Source: DZBG01 sp049241565
Lineage (GTDB): Bacteria > Bdellovibrionota > Bacteriovoracia > Bacteriovoracales > Bacteriovoracaceae
DNA length: 64,000 nucleotides
Direction of reading: 5' to 3'
Assembly (NCBI GenBank): GCA_049241565.1
Contig: JBMLQL010000016.1
Span: 62,001 to 126,000 of the forward strand
The translations under genes and the position numbers were made by a program. The notes below the pieces were generated by a model. That model saw only the letters and a program-made list of their open reading frames with translations, was not told where the DNA came from and ran no database searches. Every line of letters starts with the position of its first letter. Position 1 is the stretch's first letter. This document shows, piece by piece, positions 43,450 through 51,674 of this stretch.

Positions 43450-45645
43450 TTAGCGAATAAAAAGCATGTCGTAGTATTTTGGGACTGGCCAGGCGTCTTC
43501 TGGAATAAGCTCTTCCACAGCATTACAAAGATTCGCAATCTGAACAGAATGAGGCATAAGCTCTGAAGCAATCTTTGAAGCAAGCTTCTCTTCATCGAGA
43601 TTACGGTGGTACTCATCAAGCATAGAATCAAGAACTGTCATCTGTTTAAAAAGATCTTTTGAGATATCAGCTAAATGCTTAAGAAGTTCAAGCTCGACAC
43701 TATTATCCACTCCCGCTTCTTTTTGCGTTTTGATAGACTGAGCAAGAAATGACTTATACTCAATGGCCACAGGGATAATTTGTTTTTGAACCATCTGCTT
43801 TAGTGTCTTAAATTCAATCTCGCGACACTTGATATAGCGCTCGATCATGACGTTATGACGAGTGAGAATTTCTCCTACTGAAAAGACTCCATTCTCTACC
43901 AGGAAAGCTGTTTTCTTAGAATCTTTGAGAACCGCAATGGCCTCAGGGGTAGTACGAAGATTACCTAGACCACGTCTTGCCGCTTCTTTTACCCATTCAG
44001 CAGAATAACCATCACCATTAAAGACTGCATGGCGAGCGTGAGAATACCATTTCGTGATGACGGCCACCATGGCCTCATCAGTGCTCTTTCCAGCCGCAAG
44101 TTCGGCTTCAATAATTTTATTAGTCTCCTTGAAGACATCGGCCACGGCCGCATTCAAGATAGAGAGAGGAAATCCAATTGAAGCTGAAGATCCACAAGCA
44201 CGGAATTCAAATTTATTTCCCGTAAAAGCAAACGGTGAAGTTCTGTTACGGTCAGTATTATCTTTGAAAAGATCGGCTAGCTGGTTTGTCCCAAGATCCA
44301 TGGCCGTTTTATTGCCTGGTACATATTTCCCACCATCAACCATAGAGTCAAAAATCTTAGTGAGAGTGTCACCAAGAAAAACTGACATAATGCTAGGAGG
44401 AGCTTCATTGGCCCCGAGACGGTGATCGTTACCATGACTTGCAATTCCCATACGAATCGCATCTGCGTGACGGTGAACAGCTTCTATCACTGTGGCAACC
44501 ACAGCAAGAAAGCGGAAATTTTCATGAGGGTTATGTCCTGGCTCAAGAAGATTCAGTCCAGTATCTGTGCTCATTGACCAGTTTAAGTGTTTCCCAGATC
44601 CATTAATTCCAGCAAATGGCTTCTCATGAAGAAGACAAACAAAATCATGTTTTAAGGCCACATTACGAAGCACAGTCATAATCATTTGATTATTATCAGC
44701 AGCGACGTTGGCATCTTTAAAGATAGGAGCAAGTTCAAATTGTCCTGGGGCCACTTCGTTGTGACGAGTTTTGGCCGGAATCCCCATCTTGTGAAGTTCA
44801 ATTTCCACCTCTTGCATGAAAGCAAGAACGCGGTCTTCGATCATTCCAAAATAATGGTCTTCAAGTTGTTGGTTACGAGATGTGAGTGACCCAAAAAGTG
44901 TTCTTCCTGTCATCACCAGATCTTGGCGTCCGTAATAGAGAGCTTTGTCGATGAGGAAGTACTCTTGCTCAGCTCCACAAGTCGTATAAACTTTTGTGAC
45001 ATCACTCAGTCCTGCCAGAGAGCAAAACTTCTTAACGGCTTCATTGATTTTTAAATCTGAACGAAGTAGAGGAGTTTTTGTGTCAAGAGCGTCTCCGTGA
45101 TAAGAAACGAAAGCGGTAGGAATGACTAATGTTTTTCCATTGGGGCTTTCTTTCACAAAGATTGGTGAAGTTAAATCCCAAGTCGTATAACCACGAGCTT
45201 CAAAAGTGGCACGAGATCCACCATTAGGAAATGAAGAAGCATCCGGCTCACCTTGCATAAGCATGGTAGCGGAAAGATATTCAACAGGGCGCTCATTATC
45301 AAAATTTAAAAAGGCATCATGCTTTTCTGCTGTTGATCCCGTGAGAGGTTGGAACCAGTGACAAAAATGAGTCACACCTTTTGAATTCGACCACTCCACC
45401 ACTGCGGCAGCTACTTTCGTCGCTAATTCTTTATTGATTGCTTTTTTTCCTTCAATAATTAATTTAAGATTCTCTTTATCTTCGGCGGTAAGAGATTTTG
45501 AAAGATGATAGTTAAAAACATTTTCTCCGTAGTACTGACTTACTTTTAGGAATTTGCCCTGCTCGTTCACAGGAATAGAACATTTATGTGGCTTACGTGT
45601 ATAGACTTTAAGCTTTGCTTCTTGTCTGAGAGCGTTCATGGCCAT
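43450..45645 (-). CDS. glnN: Glutamine synthetase type III
   Basis: The enzyme makes glutamine from glutamate, ammonia and ATP. At 731 residues it is of the large GSIII class, well above GSI (about 470). It shows THFCHWFQPLTGSTAEKHDAF, the conserved RHNEVAPGQFELAPIF, GINGSGKHLNWSMS and RTSPFAFTGNKFEFRACGSS segments. AAGGAG lies nine bases before the ATG. It is monocistronic, bounded by a strong terminator; no GSI is in the window. Confidence 0.95.
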   Translation of the reverse strand: MAMNALRQEAKLKVYTRKPHKCSIPVNEQGKFLKVSQYYGENVFNYHLSKSLTAEDKENLKLIIEGKKAINKELATKVAAAVVEWSNSKGVTHFCHWFQPLTGSTAEKHDAFLNFDNERPVEYLSATMLMQGEPDASSFPNGGSRATFEARGYTTWDLTSPIFVKESPNGKTLVIPTAFVSYHGDALDTKTPLLRSDLKINEAVKKFCSLAGLSDVTKVYTTCGAEQEYFLIDKALYYGRQDLVMTGRTLFGSLTSRNQQLEDHYFGMIEDRVLAFMQEVEIELHKMGIPAKTRHNEVAPGQFELAPIFKDANVAADNNQMIMTVLRNVALKHDFVCLLHEKPFAGINGSGKHLNWSMSTDTGLNLLEPGHNPHENFRFLAVVATVIEAVHRHADAIRMGIASHGNDHRLGANEAPPSIMSVFLGDTLTKIFDSMVDGGKYVPGNKTAMDLGTNQLADLFKDNTDRNRTSPFAFTGNKFEFRACGSSASIGFPLSILNAAVADVFKETNKIIEAELAAGKSTDEAMVAVITKWYSHARHAVFNGDGYSAEWVKEAARRGLGNLRTTPEAIAVLKDSKKTAFLVENGVFSVGEILTRHNVMIERYIKCREIEFKTLKQMVQKQIIPVAIEYKSFLAQSIKTQKEAGVDNSVELELLKHLADISKDLFKQMTVLDSMLDEYHRNLDEEKLASKIASELMPHSVQIANLCNAVEELIPEDAWPVPKYYDMLFIR

Positions 45646-45775
45646 AACTTAAAACTCCTTAAAATATGTGGGGAAAATGAGCATTCTCAGTATAGAATTC
45701 GTCATATTCTTGGACAACAGGACATTTTAGAAATTTTGTTAACATGTCGAATCAAAAAGAAAAGAACTCAAGTTT

Positions 45776-46348
45776 ATGGAATCAACAGTCTTCCTCTCTC
45801 AAAATAAGCTAACCGGGGTCACTCCAGAAATGGTTCACTGGGTGGAATCCGTGCTTCCTCAAGAAACACACCCTGAAAGGGCCCAAAGTTTTCTTCTCTC
45901 TCGTCTAGCACTGAAACAGGCCCTTGAATCCGTCATGGGACATGTTGTCCCCCTAGAGAAACTCACTCTGACTCATCACCATCAACTACGATTTTACCCG
46001 GACTATTTTGTTTCTCTGTCTCACACCAAAGAAGCGGCCATGGCCTGGGTGAGGACAACACGTGGGCATGGAATTGATCTTGAAAGAGCAGATCGTGTGC
46101 TCAAAGATTCTATTTTAGAACGGATCAGGCATACTGACGATAACTCTGCTCTCAGTCCCATTGAGTTGTGGTGCCTTAAAGAAGCGGCCTTTAAGGCCTT
46201 ATTTAATGCAGGACATATTAGTGGACCCATTGCTTTTAAGGAAATTCGGTTTGAACAAGAAGGAAAATGGCAATGGAGAGAAATCTCAGGACACAGTCTT
46301 ATCTCATTAGAAGATGAGCAGTGGCAAGTGGCCAAGGCATGGTTTTAG
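45776..46348 (+). CDS. 4'-phosphopantetheinyl transferase (Sfp/EntD type)
   Basis: The 190-residue enzyme moves the phosphopantetheine arm of CoA to a carrier-protein serine. It has the two family motifs GIDLE (99-103, metal-binding acid residues) and WCLKEAAFKA (132-141). Its carrier protein target is not in this window; fatty-acid ACP is the default guess. It is divergent from glnN with a gap of about 130 bases. Confidence 0.88.
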   Translation: MESTVFLSQNKLTGVTPEMVHWVESVLPQETHPERAQSFLLSRLALKQALESVMGHVVPLEKLTLTHHHQLRFYPDYFVSLSHTKEAAMAWVRTTRGHGIDLERADRVLKDSILERIRHTDDNSALSPIELWCLKEAAFKALFNAGHISGPIAFKEIRFEQEGKWQWREISGHSLISLEDEQWQVAKAWF

Positions 46349-46405
46349 ATTTTGACAATTAGCCCCACTCTCTTTTATCGTTTTTGAACTACCAAAGGAT
46401 GGTTC

Positions 46406-46882
46406 ATGAAATTGATCACGATGATGCTTCTTACTCTCTTCACTCTTTCAGCTTTTTCTTTTGCTGAAGAATTTCCTCAAGGTCCTCTTGCTCAAAATAC
46501 TCCAGGTGAACTTTGTACAAGTACAAATCATGTTCGTTATCCTGAAAGAATCGCTTACTGTGATCGTGATGTCAGTTCGGCACGTAAAAAACAAATCTTC
46601 GAAGACTATAGACGTCTTGGTTTTACTCTTCCTGCAAATGATCGTGGAAGCTATAAGATTGATCACTACATCCCCCTTTGTGCTGGTGGAAGTAACTCTA
46701 CAAAAAATTTATGGCCTCAACATAAATCAGTTTATGAGATCACTGACCCTCTTGAACCACTTGTTTGCGAGAAGATGAGTCAGGGTCGCCTGAAGCAAGC
46801 AGAAGCCGTTGACCTCGTTAAAAAAGTGAAGAATGACCTTAGCAAGGCCGATGAAGTGATGGATTACCTTAATCGTCTCTAA
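46406..46882 (+). CDS. Exported HNH-motif protein, putative secreted nuclease
   Basis: A signal peptide (KLITMMLLTLFTLSAFSFA) precedes a 138-residue mature domain. It contains an HNH-like core: KIDHYIPLCAGGSN (Asp86, His87), the asparagine in STKNLW (101) and His106 in PQHKS. Cysteine pairs (residues 37, 52, 92 and 121) could form disulfides, as expected outside the cytoplasm. A secreted nuclease would fit a predator or scavenger that degrades external DNA; that is inference. Its stop overlaps the convergent M61 gene by four bases. Confidence 0.75.
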   Translation: MKLITMMLLTLFTLSAFSFAEEFPQGPLAQNTPGELCTSTNHVRYPERIAYCDRDVSSARKKQIFEDYRRLGFTLPANDRGSYKIDHYIPLCAGGSNSTKNLWPQHKSVYEITDPLEPLVCEKMSQGRLKQAEAVDLVKKVKNDLSKADEVMDYLNRL

Positions 46883-48606
46883 GATTTTTTTAAACTTTTT
46901 TCGGCAAGAGTTCGATCCGAAATCACAAGTTCTTTTAAAATTCGTGGTCCGTTCACTGGTGAAACTTCAATTTTATGAATAACACCAAGACGGGCCACCA
47001 TAAATTCATAGTTTCGATCAATCTTCAAAAAGCTTCCTAATTTATCGGCATCCTCTTTGAACATTCGAACTTCATTCAGTGCAATCAGCTCATCCCCAGC
47101 ATTAAGTCCAGCCTGATAGGCCGGAGAATCCAGAGTCACTGATTTAATGATGGCCCGATCCCCTGCTGATTCAAAATCGACTCCGATCCAAGGAGTATTC
47201 GATTCTTGCCATTTGAACTCTATACCCATTTTTTTATAGGCCGATTCAAAATCAATGTCCTCAGTGGTTTCTACCATAGTAATAAAATGCGAAAGCGCCT
47301 TCTCACCTGCAAGACTACGGATCAGATCGTAAATCTCAGTTTTTGTAATTCCCTTTTCTGGTCGTGCTAAATAATGTTTCCACAAAGATTCCAAAAGATC
47401 GTTGATCGATTTTCCATTTTCAAGAAGAGCAGAATGAAGAACAGAAAAAACAAGTCCACCTTTAAGATAATAACTAATAGATGAATTTTTTGAGTTCTCA
47501 TCTGGGCGATAAAGTTTAATCCAGGCATTAAATGAGCTTAGTTCAAGAGAGTGAAACTTTTTTCCAGGAGTATTAAAATAAACATCAAAATTACCTTTTA
47601 CCATCTCAAGATACTCTTCTAAGGTACAAAGCCCTGAGCGATAAACCAGTAGATCGTCCATAAAACTTGTGAGCCCTTCGGCCAGCCAAAGAAGTGAAGT
47701 ATAAGCTTCATTTTGATAATCAAAAGGCCCCAAGGCCTCAGGACGAATTCTCTTCACGTTCCACGTATGGAAATACTCATGGGCCACAAGTGAGAGATAC
47801 CCTAAATAATCTTTTCTATTCCCTAGCTTTCTTCCATCAAACTGAAGAGCCGTTGAGTTGAGATGCTCTAATCCACCAAAAAGTTTGGGCGCAAAATGAG
47901 TAATAAAAGTATAGTCTTCATACGGAAGGTCACCTGAGAAATGAGAAGAGACAGTACTGACGATTGTTTTTATGTCTTCTTTCATCTTTTGCTGATGAGG
48001 GTAAGTTTGTCCGTAAAAGGCCAGATAATGATTCTTCCCTTGATACTCAAACCCATCTGTTTCATGACAACCGATCTCAACCGGAGCATCAACTAATTCA
48101 TCATAGTTTTTTGCTGTATAAATAAATTCCTCACGTTTAGTGGAAATATTTTTTAATCCGGTAGTTAATTTCGACCACAAAGCAGGAAATCTAAATTCAA
48201 TCACTGGATCTTTTAGATTCTCCCCTTTAATTCCCATTAAATAACTTGGCCCATGGAGAAAGGCATGTGTGGAGTCCACATGAGAAGTTCTTACGGTCAG
48301 CTCTTTGCAATAGATTTCATAGCTCACAACAACATTTTCAGATTCAGATTTTAAGAGGGATTGGTTCCAGTCTATTTCCCACTCCCCTTTGGCAGTTTGC
48401 TCAAAAAACAGTGCCTCCCCGTTATCCTGCTCGGCTTTTATCCATCTAATATGACGTGCATATTCACGCATTAAATAAGAACCAGGACTCCAAGAGGGAA
48501 GGAAAAATCGCAACTTAGTCTGATCGCCACGGCGCTTAAAGCGCAGAGTGACCTTGACCATATTTTGATGCGGATTTTCAATTTGAACGAGATATTGAAC
48601 TTTCAT
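46879..48606 (-). CDS. M61-family metallopeptidase with PDZ domain
   Basis: The 575-residue protein has a beta-rich N-terminal domain and the gluzincin zinc site HEYFH (276-280) with the distal glutamate in WLAEGLTSF. A C-terminal PDZ domain (about 475-560) includes DSPAYQAGLNAGDELIALN. M61 members are glycyl aminopeptidases or related enzymes. No signal peptide is seen, so it may be cytoplasmic. The stop is shared with the convergent HNH gene. Confidence 0.9.
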   Translation of the reverse strand: MKVQYLVQIENPHQNMVKVTLRFKRRGDQTKLRFFLPSWSPGSYLMREYARHIRWIKAEQDNGEALFFEQTAKGEWEIDWNQSLLKSESENVVVSYEIYCKELTVRTSHVDSTHAFLHGPSYLMGIKGENLKDPVIEFRFPALWSKLTTGLKNISTKREEFIYTAKNYDELVDAPVEIGCHETDGFEYQGKNHYLAFYGQTYPHQQKMKEDIKTIVSTVSSHFSGDLPYEDYTFITHFAPKLFGGLEHLNSTALQFDGRKLGNRKDYLGYLSLVAHEYFHTWNVKRIRPEALGPFDYQNEAYTSLLWLAEGLTSFMDDLLVYRSGLCTLEEYLEMVKGNFDVYFNTPGKKFHSLELSSFNAWIKLYRPDENSKNSSISYYLKGGLVFSVLHSALLENGKSINDLLESLWKHYLARPEKGITKTEIYDLIRSLAGEKALSHFITMVETTEDIDFESAYKKMGIEFKWQESNTPWIGVDFESAGDRAIIKSVTLDSPAYQAGLNAGDELIALNEVRMFKEDADKLGSFLKIDRNYEFMVARLGVIHKIEVSPVNGPRILKELVISDRTLAEKSLKKS

Positions 48607-48640
48607 AGTTTTCCCACCTAGAGTCTGTTAGAATACACTT

Positions 48641-49030
48641 ATGAGTATAACACAAACGCCTTCACCTTTTGAACTGAAGGTTGAAGTTTCAGATAAGGCC
48701 ATTGATCAAATTAAGCTAATGCTTGAGCATGACTATACGTTAAAAAACCTGGTTTTCCGTATCAAGATCGGTGGGAAAGGCTGTGGTGGTTTCACTTATC
48801 AGACAGGCTTCTCTGAAACGGACCCTGAAGATATGACGATTCAGATGGATGGTTTTACGATTCATGTGGATCCATTTACCGCCCATTATATCAACGGCGG
48901 AACTCTTGATTATAAATTTGATCCTCAGAACTATGAAGATGGATTTGTTTTAGATAATCCTCGTGAAAAAGAGTTTGCTGGGAAATTTTTCAAAGACACG
49001 AGTAAACTTCCCCCATGGGCAAGACCATGA
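48641..49030 (+). CDS. A-type Fe-S carrier-like protein (HesB/IscA fold) lacking the C-terminal CxC
   Basis: The 129-residue protein follows the IscA/ErpA pattern: ELKVEVSDKAIDQIKLML, then IKIGGKGCGGFTYQTGF with the first conserved cysteine, DGFTIHVDP, the GGTLDYKFD segment and GFVLDNP. The normal C-terminal CGCG is replaced by EFAGKFFKD. Two of the three cluster-ligand cysteines are therefore missing, so it may have lost carrier function or use another ligand. Its TGA overlaps the ATG of the LysR gene. Confidence 0.82.
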   Translation: MSITQTPSPFELKVEVSDKAIDQIKLMLEHDYTLKNLVFRIKIGGKGCGGFTYQTGFSETDPEDMTIQMDGFTIHVDPFTAHYINGGTLDYKFDPQNYEDGFVLDNPREKEFAGKFFKDTSKLPPWARP

Positions 49031-49842
49031 AAGAAATCTCACTGGACTACCGCTATCTCAAGGCCTTCATGACCACGGCCAAATATCTTAATTTCTCAAA
49101 AGCCGCTGAGGAGCTCAATATTGCTCAATCGGCCGTGAGCCGACAGATTAAATTACTTGAAGAATCAGTCAATGATCAGCTGATCATTCGCTCTTCCAAA
49201 AAAGTCCTGCTCACAGAAAAAGGTGAGGCCCTTCTCGCTCAATTAGACCAACTCGAAGAATCTGTTCAAGAAATCTTCTTTGGGCATATGAACAAAACAA
49301 TTAAAGTTGGTATTCTTCATGGTCTTCTCGAGACATGGTTCAATGAAATCATGGTGGATTTTTCAAAGACTTCTCAGCATCAGCTTATTGTAGAAGTGAA
49401 TACCCTCGATCAGCTAAAAGAAAAACTTCATAATCGAAAGTATGATCTTATTTTTACCACTGAAAATATTCAAAGTGAGCTTGCCTCCTCTTTAAAACTT
49501 TTTGAAGAGCATCTGGTTTTAATCAGCAAAGCCGAAATTAATCCTAAAGAGGCCAGTCAGTTTACATGGATTTGTTATTCTGACGAAGATCCTATGTTCC
49601 ATGCCTTTAAAAAGCGCTCTCATAAAATTATTATGGTGAATTCGGTCACGGCGATGTTAAACCTCGTGAGAAAAGGCGTCGGTGTGGCGGTTGTTCCTGA
49701 TCATCTCATCGCCGAAGATAAGAGTTTAAAACGATATGAGATTAAGGGACTGGCGAGACAGCATATCCATCTCTCTACTCTTAATTTTAAAACAATCCCT
49801 GAGCACATTAAGCTCATTATTGATTTAATTAAAAAGCGTTAG
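49027..49842 (+). CDS. LysR-family transcriptional regulator
   Basis: The 271-residue regulator has an N-terminal winged HTH (LNFSKAAEELNIAQSAVSRQ, then IKLLEESVNDQL) and a substrate-binding-like effector domain from about residue 88. ATG at 49027 overlaps the previous stop as ATGA; ATG 49015 is also in frame. Its targets are unknown; it may regulate itself and the Fe-S-like gene. Its stop overlaps the convergent lipoprotein gene by four bases. Confidence 0.9.
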   Translation: MKEISLDYRYLKAFMTTAKYLNFSKAAEELNIAQSAVSRQIKLLEESVNDQLIIRSSKKVLLTEKGEALLAQLDQLEESVQEIFFGHMNKTIKVGILHGLLETWFNEIMVDFSKTSQHQLIVEVNTLDQLKEKLHNRKYDLIFTTENIQSELASSLKLFEEHLVLISKAEINPKEASQFTWICYSDEDPMFHAFKKRSHKIIMVNSVTAMLNLVRKGVGVAVVPDHLIAEDKSLKRYEIKGLARQHIHLSTLNFKTIPEHIKLIIDLIKKR

Positions 49843-51674
49843 AAATAACAGCTCGTCTTCCCTTTAAGAACCTTACCATTTTCACAAAGAGTGACCTCGG
49901 TCAAACTTCCCGAAAGAAATTCTTTAAGTGAGTAAAGTTTCTCTAGAGGTTCAGAAAGTCGATCATTCTTATTTCGTCGAACTGGCCAACGAACTTTGAC
50001 TCCCAAGATATTATGACTGGTATGAACTCCAAAATGAACACCAATCTCGTTTTGTGAAGATAGCCCTCCCTGAGAGTACTCCACCCAACGTGATTGAATG
50101 AATTTTTCTTTCTCTTTAATAGTATAAAGCATCACCATGGCACCTATTCCCTGAGAATTTGAACGAGTCCCATCAAGATGAATACGTACGGCCTTATTTC
50201 CATTCATTGGAATATTATTCTCAAAAACAAACAGACGGGGAGATAGATCGGCACGACGAATATTATTCTGAGCACTGATAACATCCATCCGGCCATCTTT
50301 ATTTAGATCCATAGTAATAGTGGCCGTCGGATTCACAAAATCAATACCGTATTCAAGGGCCTTATTAACAAAGGCCTTGGTTTCATCCTGCTCGAAGAGA
50401 ACAAGTCTTGAGTGCGGTGGAAATCCAGAGTTATCTACCAGAAGATCGATACGGCCATCATTATTCATATCGGCCCAAACACCACGGCGATCCCCTTGGT
50501 TCCATGACTCAGAGTTCACATCACTCAGATACTCAGTTCGCATAAAATAAGGTGGATAAGTAGATTTAGTTCCCGTCAGAATGCTCGATCGATCAACACT
50601 ATCATTATCATAAGCATGAGAGAGCTCTCCCATGAATATATCCATGATCTGGTCATTATTATAATCTGCGCAGGCACTAAAAAAAGTTCGTCCTCCCCCA
50701 CTTGGAAGAAGAAGACCATTGGGATCAGCAGCATACAAACTTTCAGGTCCGACATCTTTAAAATGCCTTTCTCCAAAAGATGCTTCTCCAAGATTAATCC
50801 ATAATTTATTTTTATGGCCATTCGATGATGACGTTAGAATATCAGGGAAACCATTTTGATCAATATCACAAGTTGATGATCCATAGGTCGGACGAGATTC
50901 AGGAGGATAAATCTGGGCCTCGGTTTTCCTCTGCTCGTTTTCAAGCTTAGTACTTACATCTTCAAAGCTTGCACCTTTATTATTTTGAATCAGATAGTCA
51001 CCTGAAGGAATATAATCATTTCCGACTCTATCAAACCAATTACCAATAAAAAGATCTAGAAAACCATCAAGATTATAATCAATCAAACTCATAGAGCTTG
51101 TTGGTTTAGGAGGAAGTTTAATAAAATTTGGGTCTAGCTTAAAAGTGAGCTTTTTATTTTCAATTTTACCAAGATAAAGTCTTACTGGATGCTTTTGCAT
51201 CTCTGATTTTTGATTAAGAACTCCGACGATAAGATCAGGAATCTTATCGTTGTTGATATCGTTTACAAGAACAAAACTAGCCTCAAAATCGTTCGGTAAT
51301 GGGTCATGATCCCAAGGCTTAAATTTACGCTCAGTAGGATCAAAAATAAGGAAAACCGGTCGACCATAAAAATTTGGTATTAGCACCAGGTCAGTATGAC
51401 CATCAAAATTTAAGTCCACTGCATTCATCGCAATGGCCTTATAACCTGTGAGTCCATACTCTTCAGTTTTATCAACAAATCCCGTAGGAACTTTTAGACT
51501 TGGCCCATAATTTTCGTTTTTAATTTTTACAGAAAGAGAATCAAGCTCAGAATCTAGCTTGAAATCCAACTCTTCCTGGCCCGGTTGCTTTTTTGAAGCG
51601 CAGGAATGGAGAAAAAAAAGAAGTGGCCCTAATAACAAGGGCCACTTCAAGAATTTAGAAATTTGTAATATCAA
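49839..51674 (-). CDS. CRTAC1-like FG-GAP/VCBS repeat lipoprotein with ASPIC/UnbV domain
   Basis: A lipoprotein signal with lipobox LHSC (FFLHSCASKK) precedes several FG-GAP/VCBS beta-propeller repeats with calcium-binding DxDxDG-like loops (DLNFDGHTDL, DINNDKIPDL, DYNLDGFLDL, DMNNDGRIDL, DLNKDGRMDV). A C-terminal ASPIC/UnbV domain follows (SNSQGIGAMVMLYTI, then VRWPVRRN). It should be membrane-anchored and face outward; such proteins bind ligands or other surfaces. The start is uncertain: TTG 51674 has AAGG eight bases upstream, while ATG 51701 is also in frame; both lie inside the end of the acyl-CoA dehydrogenase gene. Confidence 0.8.
   Translation of the reverse strand: MILQISKFLKWPLLLGPLLFFLHSCASKKQPGQEELDFKLDSELDSLSVKIKNENYGPSLKVPTGFVDKTEEYGLTGYKAIAMNAVDLNFDGHTDLVLIPNFYGRPVFLIFDPTERKFKPWDHDPLPNDFEASFVLVNDINNDKIPDLIVGVLNQKSEMQKHPVRLYLGKIENKKLTFKLDPNFIKLPPKPTSSMSLIDYNLDGFLDLFIGNWFDRVGNDYIPSGDYLIQNNKGASFEDVSTKLENEQRKTEAQIYPPESRPTYGSSTCDIDQNGFPDILTSSSNGHKNKLWINLGEASFGERHFKDVGPESLYAADPNGLLLPSGGGRTFFSACADYNNDQIMDIFMGELSHAYDNDSVDRSSILTGTKSTYPPYFMRTEYLSDVNSESWNQGDRRGVWADMNNDGRIDLLVDNSGFPPHSRLVLFEQDETKAFVNKALEYGIDFVNPTATITMDLNKDGRMDVISAQNNIRRADLSPRLFVFENNIPMNGNKAVRIHLDGTRSNSQGIGAMVMLYTIKEKEKFIQSRWVEYSQGGLSSQNEIGVHFGVHTSHNILGVKVRWPVRRNKNDRLSEPLEKLYSLKEFLSGSLTEVTLCENGKVLKGKTSCYF

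Noticed and set aside
44054..44425. 123-codon frame antisense to glnN
   Set aside because: It is fully inside a strongly conserved glutamine synthetase gene and its product looks like a reverse-strand shadow, with no motif.
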